Under the pieces are notes generated by a model. The model saw only the letters and a program-made list of their open reading frames with translations. It did not search any database and had not been told where the DNA came from. Of a stretch of 34,318 bases of DNA, positions 15,562 to 24,193 are shown piece by piece; position 1 is the stretch's first letter; the number at the start of each line of letters is the position of its first letter. The DNA is from Candidatus Kuenenia stuttgartensis (GTDB lineage Bacteria; Gemmatimonadota; Gemmatimonadetes; Gemmatimonadales; Gemmatimonadaceae), in NCBI GenBank assembly GCA_943330235.2, contig CALQGY020000028.1, positions 1-34,318 of the forward strand, given 5' to 3'. Made by a program: the position numbers and the translations under genes.

Positions 15562-18500
15562 TGGCTGCTTCTTCGTGCTCCCCTTGGTGCTTCCGGCCAG
15601 ACTCCGGTAGTACTCCTCAATCATCGCGCGATACTCGGCCGGCACCGGCGCGCTGGCGCCGAGCGCCGGTCGGCCGTCGGTGCTCATGCCGAGCGCGCGA
15701 TAGAGGCCGAACTCGAAGGTCTTGAGCCCCTCGATCATCGCGCTTTGCAGCGTCTCGAGATTCTTTGGATCGCCGAACGCCCGCGCGTTCTCGAGCTGCC
15801 GCATGGCGTCGATAGCCCGGTCGAGCTCACGCGTGTTGACGCCCTGCTGCGCGAGCTCGTTGCGAAGTCCCTCGGCGTTCTCGCGCCGGAGCCGGAACTC
15901 GCGCGTGAACTGCTGCACGTCGCTCGTCGCCATGCGCTGCCCACCACGCGGCGCCCCCGTGGGATTGCCACCGGCGACCTGTCCGTTCGGCGCGCCGCCC
16001 TGACGGGGCATACTGCCGCTGTTGCCACGGCCGCCGCCTTGCTGGGCGCCGCCTTGCTGGCCCTGGCCCTGCTGGCCCTGCTGGCCCTGCTGGCCTTGCT
16101 GGCCTTGCTGGCCTTGCTGGCCTTGCTGGCCTTGTTGGCCTTGCTGGCCTTGCTGGCCTTGCTGGCCCTGCTGGCCCTGTTGGCCTTGCTGGCCTTGCTG
16201 GCCTTGCTGGCCCTGCTGGCCCTGCTGGCCCTGCCGTTCCCGCAGTCGCTGACGCGCTGCCTCCAGGTTCTGCACCAACTCACGCGTCTGTCCCAGCGTC
16301 CGCTCCTGCTGCCGCCCGGCGGACTCGCCTTGCACCGATCCCGCCGCCTGCCCCAATCGATCCGCGACGTCCTTCAAATTTTCTGCGATCTGTCCCTCGA
16401 ACGCCTTCGAGTACTCCACCGAGCCGCCGCGCATGACGTTCTTCGAGAATTCGATCTTATCCTCGAGGCGTGAATCCCGAATGGCATCCGCCGCCTCGCT
16501 CAACTTGCTGGCGGCCTTCGGCTGATCCTTGCGTCCCTCGCGCGAGAGGCGATCGGCCTCCGCTTCCATCGCGCCCACGTCATTGGCCAGCGCTTCCTTC
16601 TGCTGCAGCAACTTCTGCATCTGCTGCTCGCGTGCGGCGCCGGCGGCCGCGCCCTGCGCCGCTGCTACGCCGTCGGCGATCTCGCGCTGACGCGACTCCA
16701 TCGACTTCGCCTGCTGCGCCAGCTTCTGAATGCTGCTGTTCGCCGCGTCGGTCTTGCTCCCTTCCAGGTTGCGTGTCGCGCGATTGAGCTCTTCCAGTGC
16801 CTTGCTGCCTTGCGCCGCCGACCCCGTGGCCGCGCGTCGCATCGCATCGGCCGCCTGCTGCATCTGGCGCGCCGCGTCGGCGAGATCGGGGCTGTTCTGC
16901 TCGCGCGACAACCGCTCTAAGCGACGCGCCTCCTCCTCCGCCTGCTTCGCCAGATCACGCTGCGCGCCACTGCTCCCGCTTCCGCCATTCGCGCCGCCAC
17001 TCTTGGCGCCGCCACCGGCCGCACCACCGGACGCACCACCGGCTGCACCACCGGACGCACCGCCCGACGCTCCGCTCTCCTGACTCATCCGCTGCCGCAG
17101 GGCGTCGGCCATTCGCTGCATGCGCTCGTTCTCCTGCTGCTGCCGACTGGCCAGCTGCTTGAGGCGCTCCAGCGAGGTGTCGATCTCCTTCTGCGTCTGC
17201 GGCTCGGACGACTGCTGCTGCACCGCTTCGTACTGGTTACGCAGCTTGTCGGTCTGCAGCTCAAAGAGATCGGCGAGATCCTCGGGGCGCTGCCCCTGCT
17301 GCCCACCGCCGCCGCCACCACCACCACCGCCGCCACCACCCGTCTGCACCTGCACATCGCGATACAGCGCTTCGGCGCGCTGCAGATGCTGCAACGCGCG
17401 CTGTTCGGGGGGAAGCGCCGTGCCGCCCAGCCCGCGCCCCAGCTGTTCTTCGGCCAGCTTCATCTCGGTCGAGGCGGAGACCAGCTCCTTCTGGATCTTC
17501 GCGAAGGTCGTGTCAGTGGTCGCCACGCCGCGCTCCACCAAACGCTTGGCCAAGGCGGCCACATCCTCGCGCAACCGGCCTTCGGCAATCGTGAGTGTCG
17601 TGACGTCCTCGCGCCGCTTCTTCGCTGCGGTCGTGCTGCTGTCACGCAACCAGTTGAACGTGCCGGCCACGACATCGCGCTGACGCGCCACGAACCCGTC
17701 GGGGGAATCCTGCTGTGGCCCGCCGCCGCCACCGCCACCGCCGCCACCCGATTGCTCCGCCTGCTTGTAGTTCTTCGAGAACGGACGCACGTCGAGGAAA
17801 TACACGTCGCTGCTCCCTTCGTGACCACCGCCATCACGCGCCACCGCGTGATACGCGACCAAGTCACCGGGCTGCAACCCCAACTCTTCGAGGAAGATGG
17901 TGTGCGTCCCGCGCGCATCACGCGGACGGCGCGTGGTGCTGTCCTGCATCGCCACGCGCTTCTCCTCGCCCCCATTCACGCGATAGCGCAGCTCCAGCGT
18001 GGTCACACCCAGATCATCGCTGGCCCGCACCGCCACCGTGACTTCATCGGTGTTGCTCACCTTCGTGTCGCGACCCGGCTCCTCAATGCGCACGATGGGC
18101 GCGCGGTCGGGAATGGCGTCCACCACGTATTGCACCGCGCCGGCCACCATCGTGCCGTCCAGCGTCTGCAAGTCCACCCGATAGAACCCGCTGCGCTTGA
18201 TGACGAAGGATCCGGTTACCACGCTGTCACCCTGCGGCACGAGCGCGACGGTGGTGCCGTCGTCGAAGTGCAACTGGCCGCCCTGCACCGCGCGCGAAAT
18301 CTTGGCGCGCAGCACCACCGTCGTGCCGACAATGGCCGCGACATCGCCGCCGTCGTCGATATGCTCGGTGGGCAGGCCGCTGTAGGACGGGAATCGCAAA
18401 TCCAGCGCGAGGTGGGTGACCGCCGGCAGATCGCTGATCGTGAGCGCGTACGTGGCCGAGCGCACATCGGCCGACTCCACGTAGTACTCGGTCACGCGCG

Positions 18501-19284
18501 TGAGATCGAACAACCGAGAGCGGAACCCGGCCGAATCCGCGTCGCGGCTCATCGGCAATCGCGTCCATTCGGCCCCGCTGTCGCTGCGGAACACGAGCTC
18601 TGCGCCATCGGCGGCAAACCCGACCAAATGCGCCTGCACTTCCAACGCGCCGCCTCGCGGGACGGTGGCGTTGCCCGGCAGCACCTGCACCAGCCGCACC
18701 GGGACCGCCGCCTCCGCCGTCTTCCACGGCACAAAGAGCAGGCGCGCGCCATCGCGCAACGCCGCGGGGCCCAGCACGAACAGCAGCGCCGCGCCAACCG
18801 ACAGCCCGCCCAACCACTGCGCGGCGCGCACCATGCGTGGCCGCTCCAGCGTGGTGCGCTCCTGCAACGGCCGGATCGCAGCCGCAGCGCGCGAGATCAA
18901 TCGTGCGGAGAGGGAAGGGGACACCCGCTCCGACTCGGGGCGATGCGCCTCCTGCACCGCCGTCAGCAAATCCTGACGCAGCGCGGGCGCGCGCTCCTCG
19001 ACATACAACGCGAAGCGCTCATCGCTGGCGCGGCGCAGCAGCGGGATCACCAGCCCACGCACGATCGCCGCAATAATCAAGGCGTATCCGGTCACCCGCG
19101 CCCCAAGCAGCACCGGCGCATTCCCCGCATCCCCACCACTGAACAGACGAATCACCAGCACGGTCGCGAGGACGGCGAGCAGCGAGGCCACGCCAATCCA
19201 CACGAGCGATTCCAACAGCACACGCTGACGCCACTGCCGGCGTAGCGCGGCCAGCGTGGTCAGGAGTTGACGATCGGGGCTCAT
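15559..19284 (-). CDS. DUF4175-like giant membrane protein with QQG repeats
   Basis: A 1241-residue protein, the last gene of the eight-gene operon. It has three hydrophobic segments near residues 23-47, 57-83 and 156-176. A beta-rich, probably extracytoplasmic part follows to about residue 500. The rest is glutamine/alanine/lysine-rich coiled coil, interrupted by two poly-glycine runs (about 511-521 and 649-660), a GGASGGAA stretch, and an 18-unit QQG repeat (about 1019-1072). The layout matches DUF4175-type proteins found with MoxR/VWA genes. ATG 19284 overlaps the previous gene's TGA (ATGA). The long coiled coil suggests a structural partner reaching across the periplasm; this is inference. 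There is no catalytic motif that I recognise. Confidence 0.75.
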   Translation of the reverse strand: MSPDRQLLTTLAALRRQWRQRVLLESLVWIGVASLLAVLATVLVIRLFSGGDAGNAPVLLGARVTGYALIIAAIVRGLVIPLLRRASDERFALYVEERAPALRQDLLTAVQEAHRPESERVSPSLSARLISRAAAAIRPLQERTTLERPRMVRAAQWLGGLSVGAALLFVLGPAALRDGARLLFVPWKTAEAAVPVRLVQVLPGNATVPRGGALEVQAHLVGFAADGAELVFRSDSGAEWTRLPMSRDADSAGFRSRLFDLTRVTEYYVESADVRSATYALTISDLPAVTHLALDLRFPSYSGLPTEHIDDGGDVAAIVGTTVVLRAKISRAVQGGQLHFDDGTTVALVPQGDSVVTGSFVIKRSGFYRVDLQTLDGTMVAGAVQYVVDAIPDRAPIVRIEEPGRDTKVSNTDEVTVAVRASDDLGVTTLELRYRVNGGEEKRVAMQDSTTRRPRDARGTHTIFLEELGLQPGDLVAYHAVARDGGGHEGSSDVYFLDVRPFSKNYKQAEQSGGGGGGGGGGPQQDSPDGFVARQRDVVAGTFNWLRDSSTTAAKKRREDVTTLTIAEGRLREDVAALAKRLVERGVATTDTTFAKIQKELVSASTEMKLAEEQLGRGLGGTALPPEQRALQHLQRAEALYRDVQVQTGGGGGGGGGGGGGQQGQRPEDLADLFELQTDKLRNQYEAVQQQSSEPQTQKEIDTSLERLKQLASRQQQENERMQRMADALRQRMSQESGASGGASGGAAGGASGGAAGGGAKSGGANGGSGSSGAQRDLAKQAEEEARRLERLSREQNSPDLADAARQMQQAADAMRRAATGSAAQGSKALEELNRATRNLEGSKTDAANSSIQKLAQQAKSMESRQREIADGVAAAQGAAAGAAREQQMQKLLQQKEALANDVGAMEAEADRLSREGRKDQPKAASKLSEAADAIRDSRLEDKIEFSKNVMRGGSVEYSKAFEGQIAENLKDVADRLGQAAGSVQGESAGRQQERTLGQTRELVQNLEAARQRLRERQGQQGQQGQQGQQGQQGQQGQQGQQGQQGQQGQQGQQGQQGQQGQQGQQGQQGQQGQGQQGGAQQGGGRGNSGSMPRQGGAPNGQVAGGNPTGAPRGGQRMATSDVQQFTREFRLRRENAEGLRNELAQQGVNTRELDRAIDAMRQLENARAFGDPKNLETLQSAMIEGLKTFEFGLYRALGMSTDGRPALGASAPVPAEYRAMIEEYYRSLAGSTKGSTKKQP
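16067..16228. repeat. 18 x 9-bp coding tandem repeat (QQG)
   Basis: Eighteen consecutive 9-bp units (CCTTGCTGG / CCCTGCTGG on the plus strand) encode Gln-Gln-Gly in the minus-strand protein. The two synonymous unit types occur in blocks, which suggests expansion by slippage or unequal exchange. Length variation here would keep the frame. Confidence 0.95.
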
Positions 19285-21374
19285 CGGGTGTTCCTCGCCG
19301 GCGTGGCCGGTTCCGGTGTGACGGCGTCCTGGCCGACTGGACGCGTGCGTCTCGCGACGGCACGCCAGCCGCGCGTCGCCATAAACGTCTCGCCCAGCAG
19401 CGCGAGGGCAACAAGGATCAACAACACACGCCACGGATTCTGGCGTCGCTCTAACTCGGCGGGCGTAGGGGGCGTCGCCGCCGTCGCGGCCGCGGACGGC
19501 GCCGACTCACGCACCCCCAGCAACAACTCCTTCGGATCGATGGGCGTCAGATCCGATTCACTCGGCGGTACGTTCACGGCAGCCAGTGCCTCCGGCGCAC
19601 CCGCGACGCTCCCCGCAAAGGCCGCATACAACCCCGCATCCGCCAACGGAATGGCATGGCCCAGCGCATCGCCCGTGGGTCGCAGCAGCGAGCCGTCAGG
19701 CGTACGCACCACCGGGTCTTTGAGCGAATCGGGCAACGACCAGCTCTCCGCCGACGTGCGCCACAGCGGCACCGCATCCCGACCGGAGGTGTGCAGCAAC
19801 AGTTGGCGCACGAAGGGCAGGAACGCGGGCTGCAGCGGCAGGTCCCCGTTGTTGGCATCCAGTGGCAACGCGAGCGCGATCACGTGTCCCGTCCCCAGAC
19901 GGCGCTCGAGCACCGCCGGCAGGCCATCGTCGAAGCGCGCGAGCACATCGGTGTTTGCCGGCGCGTCCATGCGCGCATAGCGCAGCACGCGGGCCGCAGC
20001 AAACGCGTCATTGATTTCGCGGAACGGCATGAACAACGCATGCTCCATACGCAGGTCGCGCAACGAGCCGCCGCGGTCGGCGAGGCGGTCTGCCATGCCG
20101 CTCAGCGTCGCTGGCAGCAGGGCCGACAGGCTGCCGCGTGCCGCCACGCGACGACCGACCAGGAACACCACGCCGCCCCCCGCCGGGACGAAACTCGAGA
20201 GCGAGGTCGTCATCGACTCCGAGGGGGCAACATCCCAGAACAACGCGACGCCATGCTGCTGCAGCACACTCTTCGTGAGCGCACCCGCTCGGATGCGGTC
20301 AAGGCGCACGGCGGGCGCGCGTCCAATCGCTACCGCGCGTTCGAAGAACAACGTTTCATCGCTACCAAGATCATCGGGCACCACCAGCGCCACGCGCAGG
20401 ATATCATCGCGCGGCACCACAAACACGAAGCGGTCATCGGCGGCCAGCGCGTCGGCTTCAAGCGTCACCACACCATCTACGGCGCCATCGGGCGCGGCCA
20501 CGGGCGCGAAGGTCACCACCGTCTCGCCGTCGGGCACGAGCGTGACGGTTTGTGCCCCGGCGGCGCGACCACTCAGCGTGAGCGTGGCCTTCACCGTGCG
20601 CGGCGCGCTCAACTCGCGCGACACGATGCGTGCCTTCACGGCCAACATAGAGCGACGCTGGTCGGCAACGCGACGCGCCTCGACGGCCCGCACCGCGCTG
20701 TTCGCGCGCACCGCCGGGCCCACCGCGATGGCACGCAGCGTGACGCCGGCGGGCAAATCCAGTCCGGCCACGCCGGTGGTCCCCGCGCGCTGCAGATCGG
20801 AAATCAGTACGATCTCGGCGGCGGCGAAGGGCGCATCCAGTAACATCTGTCGCGCGGTGCGAATGGCCGGTGCGAAGCGTGTGCCGCGCGCCGTCGGCTT
20901 CGCGCTCGCCAGCGCGGCCAGCGCCGCCGACTTGTCATCGGTCAGCCGCTGCGCGATTTCAGCGGCGTCATCGAAGAACACCACGCCGGCGCGGTCGCGC
21001 GCACTCAGCGCACGCAGCACGGCGCGCGCCGAGTCCAGCGCGGCGGGCCAGGTTGCCGTGTGCGACATGCTCATGGATCGATCAATCGCAATCACAACCG
21101 CCTTCGTGCGCGTATCGCTCGCGGCGGCCACGCGCTCCGTGAAGACTGGACGCGCAAAGGCCAGGACCAGCAGCGCCACCGCCAGCGCGCGCAGCAGCAA
21201 CAGCGGCCAGTCGGTCACGCGCTGACGCTGCGACGTGCGAATGGGGAGCTGCTCCAGGAACATCAGCGACGGGAATCGGTACGGCCGATCCTTGTCTTTG
21301 TGGCGCAGGTGAATCAGCAGCGGAATGGCGAGAGCGGCCAATCCGGCCAGAAACGCCGGAACAAGAAATCCCAT
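19281..21374 (-). CDS. BatA-type VWA-domain membrane protein
   Basis: A 697-residue membrane protein of the BatA/VWA type. Residues 3-21 form the BatA N-terminal helix (LVPAFLAGLAALAIPLLIHL), followed by FPSLMFLEQLP and a second helix near residues 56-75. A von Willebrand A domain follows with an intact MIDAS motif, D98-x-S100-x-S102, so metal-dependent ligand binding is possible. The middle region (to about 640) is beta-rich and probably extracytoplasmic, with an FVPAGGGVVFLVG stretch resembling the amidotransferase-like fold of sister proteins. A third helix sits near residue 660. It lies between the DUF58 and DUF4175 genes, with gaps of 12 and -4 bases, so it is tightly coupled. Role by analogy: a membrane partner of the MoxR ATPase. 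Confidence 0.85.
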   Translation of the reverse strand: MGFLVPAFLAGLAALAIPLLIHLRHKDKDRPYRFPSLMFLEQLPIRTSQRQRVTDWPLLLLRALAVALLVLAFARPVFTERVAAASDTRTKAVVIAIDRSMSMSHTATWPAALDSARAVLRALSARDRAGVVFFDDAAEIAQRLTDDKSAALAALASAKPTARGTRFAPAIRTARQMLLDAPFAAAEIVLISDLQRAGTTGVAGLDLPAGVTLRAIAVGPAVRANSAVRAVEARRVADQRRSMLAVKARIVSRELSAPRTVKATLTLSGRAAGAQTVTLVPDGETVVTFAPVAAPDGAVDGVVTLEADALAADDRFVFVVPRDDILRVALVVPDDLGSDETLFFERAVAIGRAPAVRLDRIRAGALTKSVLQQHGVALFWDVAPSESMTTSLSSFVPAGGGVVFLVGRRVAARGSLSALLPATLSGMADRLADRGGSLRDLRMEHALFMPFREINDAFAAARVLRYARMDAPANTDVLARFDDGLPAVLERRLGTGHVIALALPLDANNGDLPLQPAFLPFVRQLLLHTSGRDAVPLWRTSAESWSLPDSLKDPVVRTPDGSLLRPTGDALGHAIPLADAGLYAAFAGSVAGAPEALAAVNVPPSESDLTPIDPKELLLGVRESAPSAAATAATPPTPAELERRQNPWRVLLILVALALLGETFMATRGWRAVARRTRPVGQDAVTPEPATPARNTR

Positions 21375-21386
21375 AGTCCGCGCGCC

Positions 21387-22286
21387 TCAGCGCACCCGAC
21401 TGCGCGACAGGCGCGCATCGAGATAAGCGTGAAGGGCGCGGTCCAGCGGCTCGCTGGTATCAATGCGCACGTAGTCGGCACCGGCGGCGGCGATGCGCGC
21501 CGCAAGCGCGGTATGATGCGCCGTCAGCAGCGTCTGGTACTTAGTGCGCAGCTCGCCCGGCTTGAGCGGCAACAGCACGCCACTCTCGGCGTCTTCAAAT
21601 GTGGCCGGCAGATCGCCCGGCAGTTCCAGTTCGGCAGGATCCACCAGATGAAACACGATCACATCGTGGCCGCGCACGCGGAGCGCATCGATGGCGCGCC
21701 CCAGCGCCTCGGGGCGCTCGTAGCAATCGGTGAGCAGTACGACAATACCGGCCCGCAGCGCGATGCCGCCCACCTTCTCGATGGCCGGCACCAGCTGACT
21801 CTGCCCCGTCGCCTTCACGTGCGCGAGCGTATGCAGCAACAGCTGCAAGTGCCGCACCGACGGCGGCACGACGTCAATCAGATCGCCGGTGAACGTGGCC
21901 AAGCCCACGCGGTCGCCTTGTGACTGGGAGAGCCACGCCAGCGCCGCGGTGAGAAAGCGCGCGTACGCGAACTTGGTTACCGCGCCGCTGCCGAAATCCA
22001 TCGATCCCGACTGGTCCAGCGCAAACACCACGCTGGCGTTGGTGTCCGCCTCGTACTGCTTGATGTAGAACCGGTCCGTGCGCCCGTACACCCGCCAGTC
22101 GATGCGCCGCAGATCATCACCGGGCTGATAGGACCGGTGTTCGGCGAAGTCCATGGAGGACCCCTTCCGCAGCGAACGGTGCTGGCCATGCATGAAGCCG
22201 TTCACGACCGTGCGCGCGAGCAACGCCAGATCGGAGATCTGGGCGAGCAGCGCCGGGTCGAGAAAAGAGGCGGGGGCGACAGACAC
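21387..22286 (-). CDS. DUF58 domain protein
   Basis: A 299-residue cytosolic protein of the DUF58 family. The family signature YQPGDDLRRIDWRVYGRTD lies at residues 53-71 and leads into a VWA-like domain with D91-Q-S-G-S-M, a MIDAS-type metal site. DUF58 proteins almost always sit beside a MoxR AAA+ ATPase and are thought to be adaptors linking the ATPase to membrane VWA partners. Here the gene begins with GTG two bases after the MoxR stop. No membrane helix is seen. Confidence 0.93.
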   Translation of the reverse strand: MSVAPASFLDPALLAQISDLALLARTVVNGFMHGQHRSLRKGSSMDFAEHRSYQPGDDLRRIDWRVYGRTDRFYIKQYEADTNASVVFALDQSGSMDFGSGAVTKFAYARFLTAALAWLSQSQGDRVGLATFTGDLIDVVPPSVRHLQLLLHTLAHVKATGQSQLVPAIEKVGGIALRAGIVVLLTDCYERPEALGRAIDALRVRGHDVIVFHLVDPAELELPGDLPATFEDAESGVLLPLKPGELRTKYQTLLTAHHTALAARIAAAGADYVRIDTSEPLDRALHAYLDARLSRSRVR

Positions 22287-22288
22287 GA

Positions 22289-23353
22289 TCAGATGCCTGA
22301 CTTCGGAAGTGGGACGGTGTCGATGAGTCGCGCGACCAGCTGATCGGTGGTGACTTTCTCCGACTGCGCCTGAAAGTTGGTCAGGATACGGTGGCGCAGC
22401 ACCGGACGCGCCAGTGCGCGCACGTCATCAAAGCCGGCACTGGCCCGCCCCTGCAGCAGCGCGCGCGCCTTCGCACCAAGCACCAGCGCCTGCGCCGCGC
22501 GCACGGACGCGCCGTACGACACCCACTTGGTGATGTAGTCGGGGGCCCCGTCACCCGGACGGCTCGCGCGCACCAACTTGACGGCGTAGCGCGTCACAGC
22601 GTCGGCAATCGGCAGACGCCGCACCACGCGCTGAAACGCCAGAATCTCGGCTTTGCTGACCACGGCCTGCACCGCCTCGGGCGGCAGCGCGGTGGTCGCA
22701 CGCACCACCGCGACTTCGTCTTCCTCGGGGAGATAGTCCAGCATCACTTCCAGCATGAAGCGATCCAGCTGCGCCTCAGGGAGCGGATACGTCCCCTCAA
22801 GCTCAATGGGGTTCTGCGTCGCGAACACAAAGAACGGCGCGTCCAGATCGTACGTGCGTCCCTGCACGGTCACGCGCCGCTCCTGCATGGCCTCCAACAA
22901 CGCCGCCTGCGTCTTGGGCGGCGTCCGGTTGATTTCGTCGGCCAGCAGCACATTCGCGAACACCGGCCCCGGCATAAACGACAGGCGGCGATGGCCCGTG
23001 GCGGGATCATCCTGAATGACGTCCGTGCCGGTCACGTCCGACGGCATGAGGTCGGGCGTGAACTGAATGCGCGAGAACTTGAGATCGAGCGCGCGGGCCA
23101 GCGTGGAGATGAGCAGCGTCTTCGCCAGTCCGGGCACGCCCACCAACAGGCAGTTGCCGCCTGCGAAGAGCGCGATCAGCGCCTGTTCCACGACGGCGTC
23201 CTGCCCGACGATGACCTTGCGCAGTTCACGGGTGATGCGTTCGCCGGCACCCTGCAGGCGATCGGCCATGGTGGCGTCGTCGAGATGGTCCAGTTCGGCG
23301 GCGGGAGAGGTCACGGGGGACTCGTGGAGGTGAGAGGCGGACGACAGAGACAC
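22289..23353 (-). CDS. MoxR-family AAA+ ATPase
   Basis: A 354-residue MoxR-type AAA+ ATPase. Walker A GVPGLAKT is at residues 72-79, Walker B LLADEIN at 136-142, followed by RTPPKTQAALLEAMQE, a sensor FATQNPIE motif, and a C-terminal lid domain. Such ATPases use ATP hydrolysis to remodel or mature partner proteins together with VWA proteins. GTG 23353 opens the longest frame; ATG 23269 (residue 29) is a reasonable alternative that removes a poorly conserved leader. It is followed immediately by the DUF58 gene, the standard pair. Confidence 0.95.
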   Translation of the reverse strand: MSLSSASHLHESPVTSPAAELDHLDDATMADRLQGAGERITRELRKVIVGQDAVVEQALIALFAGGNCLLVGVPGLAKTLLISTLARALDLKFSRIQFTPDLMPSDVTGTDVIQDDPATGHRRLSFMPGPVFANVLLADEINRTPPKTQAALLEAMQERRVTVQGRTYDLDAPFFVFATQNPIELEGTYPLPEAQLDRFMLEVMLDYLPEEDEVAVVRATTALPPEAVQAVVSKAEILAFQRVVRRLPIADAVTRYAVKLVRASRPGDGAPDYITKWVSYGASVRAAQALVLGAKARALLQGRASAGFDDVRALARPVLRHRILTNFQAQSEKVTTDQLVARLIDTVPLPKSGI

Positions 23354-23386
23354 AGCGGAGCAATGATGACGACAGCGCGCGACGCG

Positions 23387-24193
23387 CTAGCGCGTCAACG
23401 CGTAGATGATGTAGTTGATGCCGATCTTGTACGCCTCATTCGAGGCATCCATCGGAAACATCCCTTCGTCCGAAAATTCCCAGTACTCGGAGATGTCGTT
23501 GTTGTAATTGACCACGGCCATCAAGCGCTTCTTGGGATCGTTGTCTTCAAAAATCCCGTAAAAGACCGACTTGTAACCCCGATAATACGGATGGTTGTAG
23601 TCGAGCGTTTTGATCTTGTAGAACGAATCGAACAACGGATGCGACAGCTTGAGTTCGATAGGTCGCAGCTTGGGCAGGACGCGCCGCATCTGCGCTTCGA
23701 AGTTCATCCAGTGTTCGCCGGCGAAATCATCAAAGATGATGAAGCCGCCCTTCGTCAGATAATTCCGTAACGCCACCACTTCCGATTCGGTGGGATGCCA
23801 GAATCCCGGCTCGGTCAGAAACGCCACGGGATACTTCGTCAACAGCGGATCATCCAGCCCGAGAATTGCACTCCCCGTTGCCCACGTGCGAATGGTGGAG
23901 AGCTGGCTCACGATTTTTGCGAAGTGTCGTTCGCCGCGCGGGTAGTCGTGCGACCACTTGATATCTACGCCGCGAAAACCACCACCGCCCATGGGGATGT
24001 CGTACTTCACGCGGATGTAGGTGAAGCGACCGTCATAGGGCACGTTGGGCTCGATGACCGGTCCGCGACTGCGCCCGCCGCCGCCCATGCCGCCGCGCTG
24101 CGCCTGCGCCGTTGGTAGGGCGCACAGCAACAGGAGTACCGCCGCCGCGAGCCGACAACCCACGCGGCGCGTCCGTTCGAATCGATGCGTCAT
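23387..24193 (-). CDS. DUF4159 domain protein, exported
   Basis: A 268-residue protein with a signal peptide (residues 1-31, LAAAVLLLLCALPTAQA) and a glycine-rich linker. A DUF4159 domain fills the rest: WSHDYPRGERHF near residue 81, FLTEPGFWHPTESEV, then LRNYLTKGGFIIFDDF. The domain resembles glutamine-amidotransferase-like folds but no catalytic triad is evident. DUF4159 genes commonly accompany MoxR-DUF58-VWA genes. ATG 24193 overlaps the TPR gene's stop (ATGA), and the MoxR gene begins 33 bases further on. Confidence 0.9.
   Translation of the reverse strand: MTHRFERTRRVGCRLAAAVLLLLCALPTAQAQRGGMGGGGRSRGPVIEPNVPYDGRFTYIRVKYDIPMGGGGFRGVDIKWSHDYPRGERHFAKIVSQLSTIRTWATGSAILGLDDPLLTKYPVAFLTEPGFWHPTESEVVALRNYLTKGGFIIFDDFAGEHWMNFEAQMRRVLPKLRPIELKLSHPLFDSFYKIKTLDYNHPYYRGYKSVFYGIFEDNDPKKRLMAVVNYNNDISEYWEFSDEGMFPMDASNEAYKIGINYIIYALTR

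Noticed and set aside
15745..16473. Plus-strand frame rich in Leu-Leu-Ala that looks like a membrane protein
   Set aside because: It is the antisense reading of the QQG repeat in the minus-strand DUF4175-like gene; it has no other domain and no ribosome-binding site.
17386..19245. Long plus-strand open frame of about 619 codons
   Set aside because: Antisense to the DUF4175-like gene, with Arg/His/Gln-rich composition and no recognisable motif; GC-rich coding DNA commonly gives such open antisense frames.
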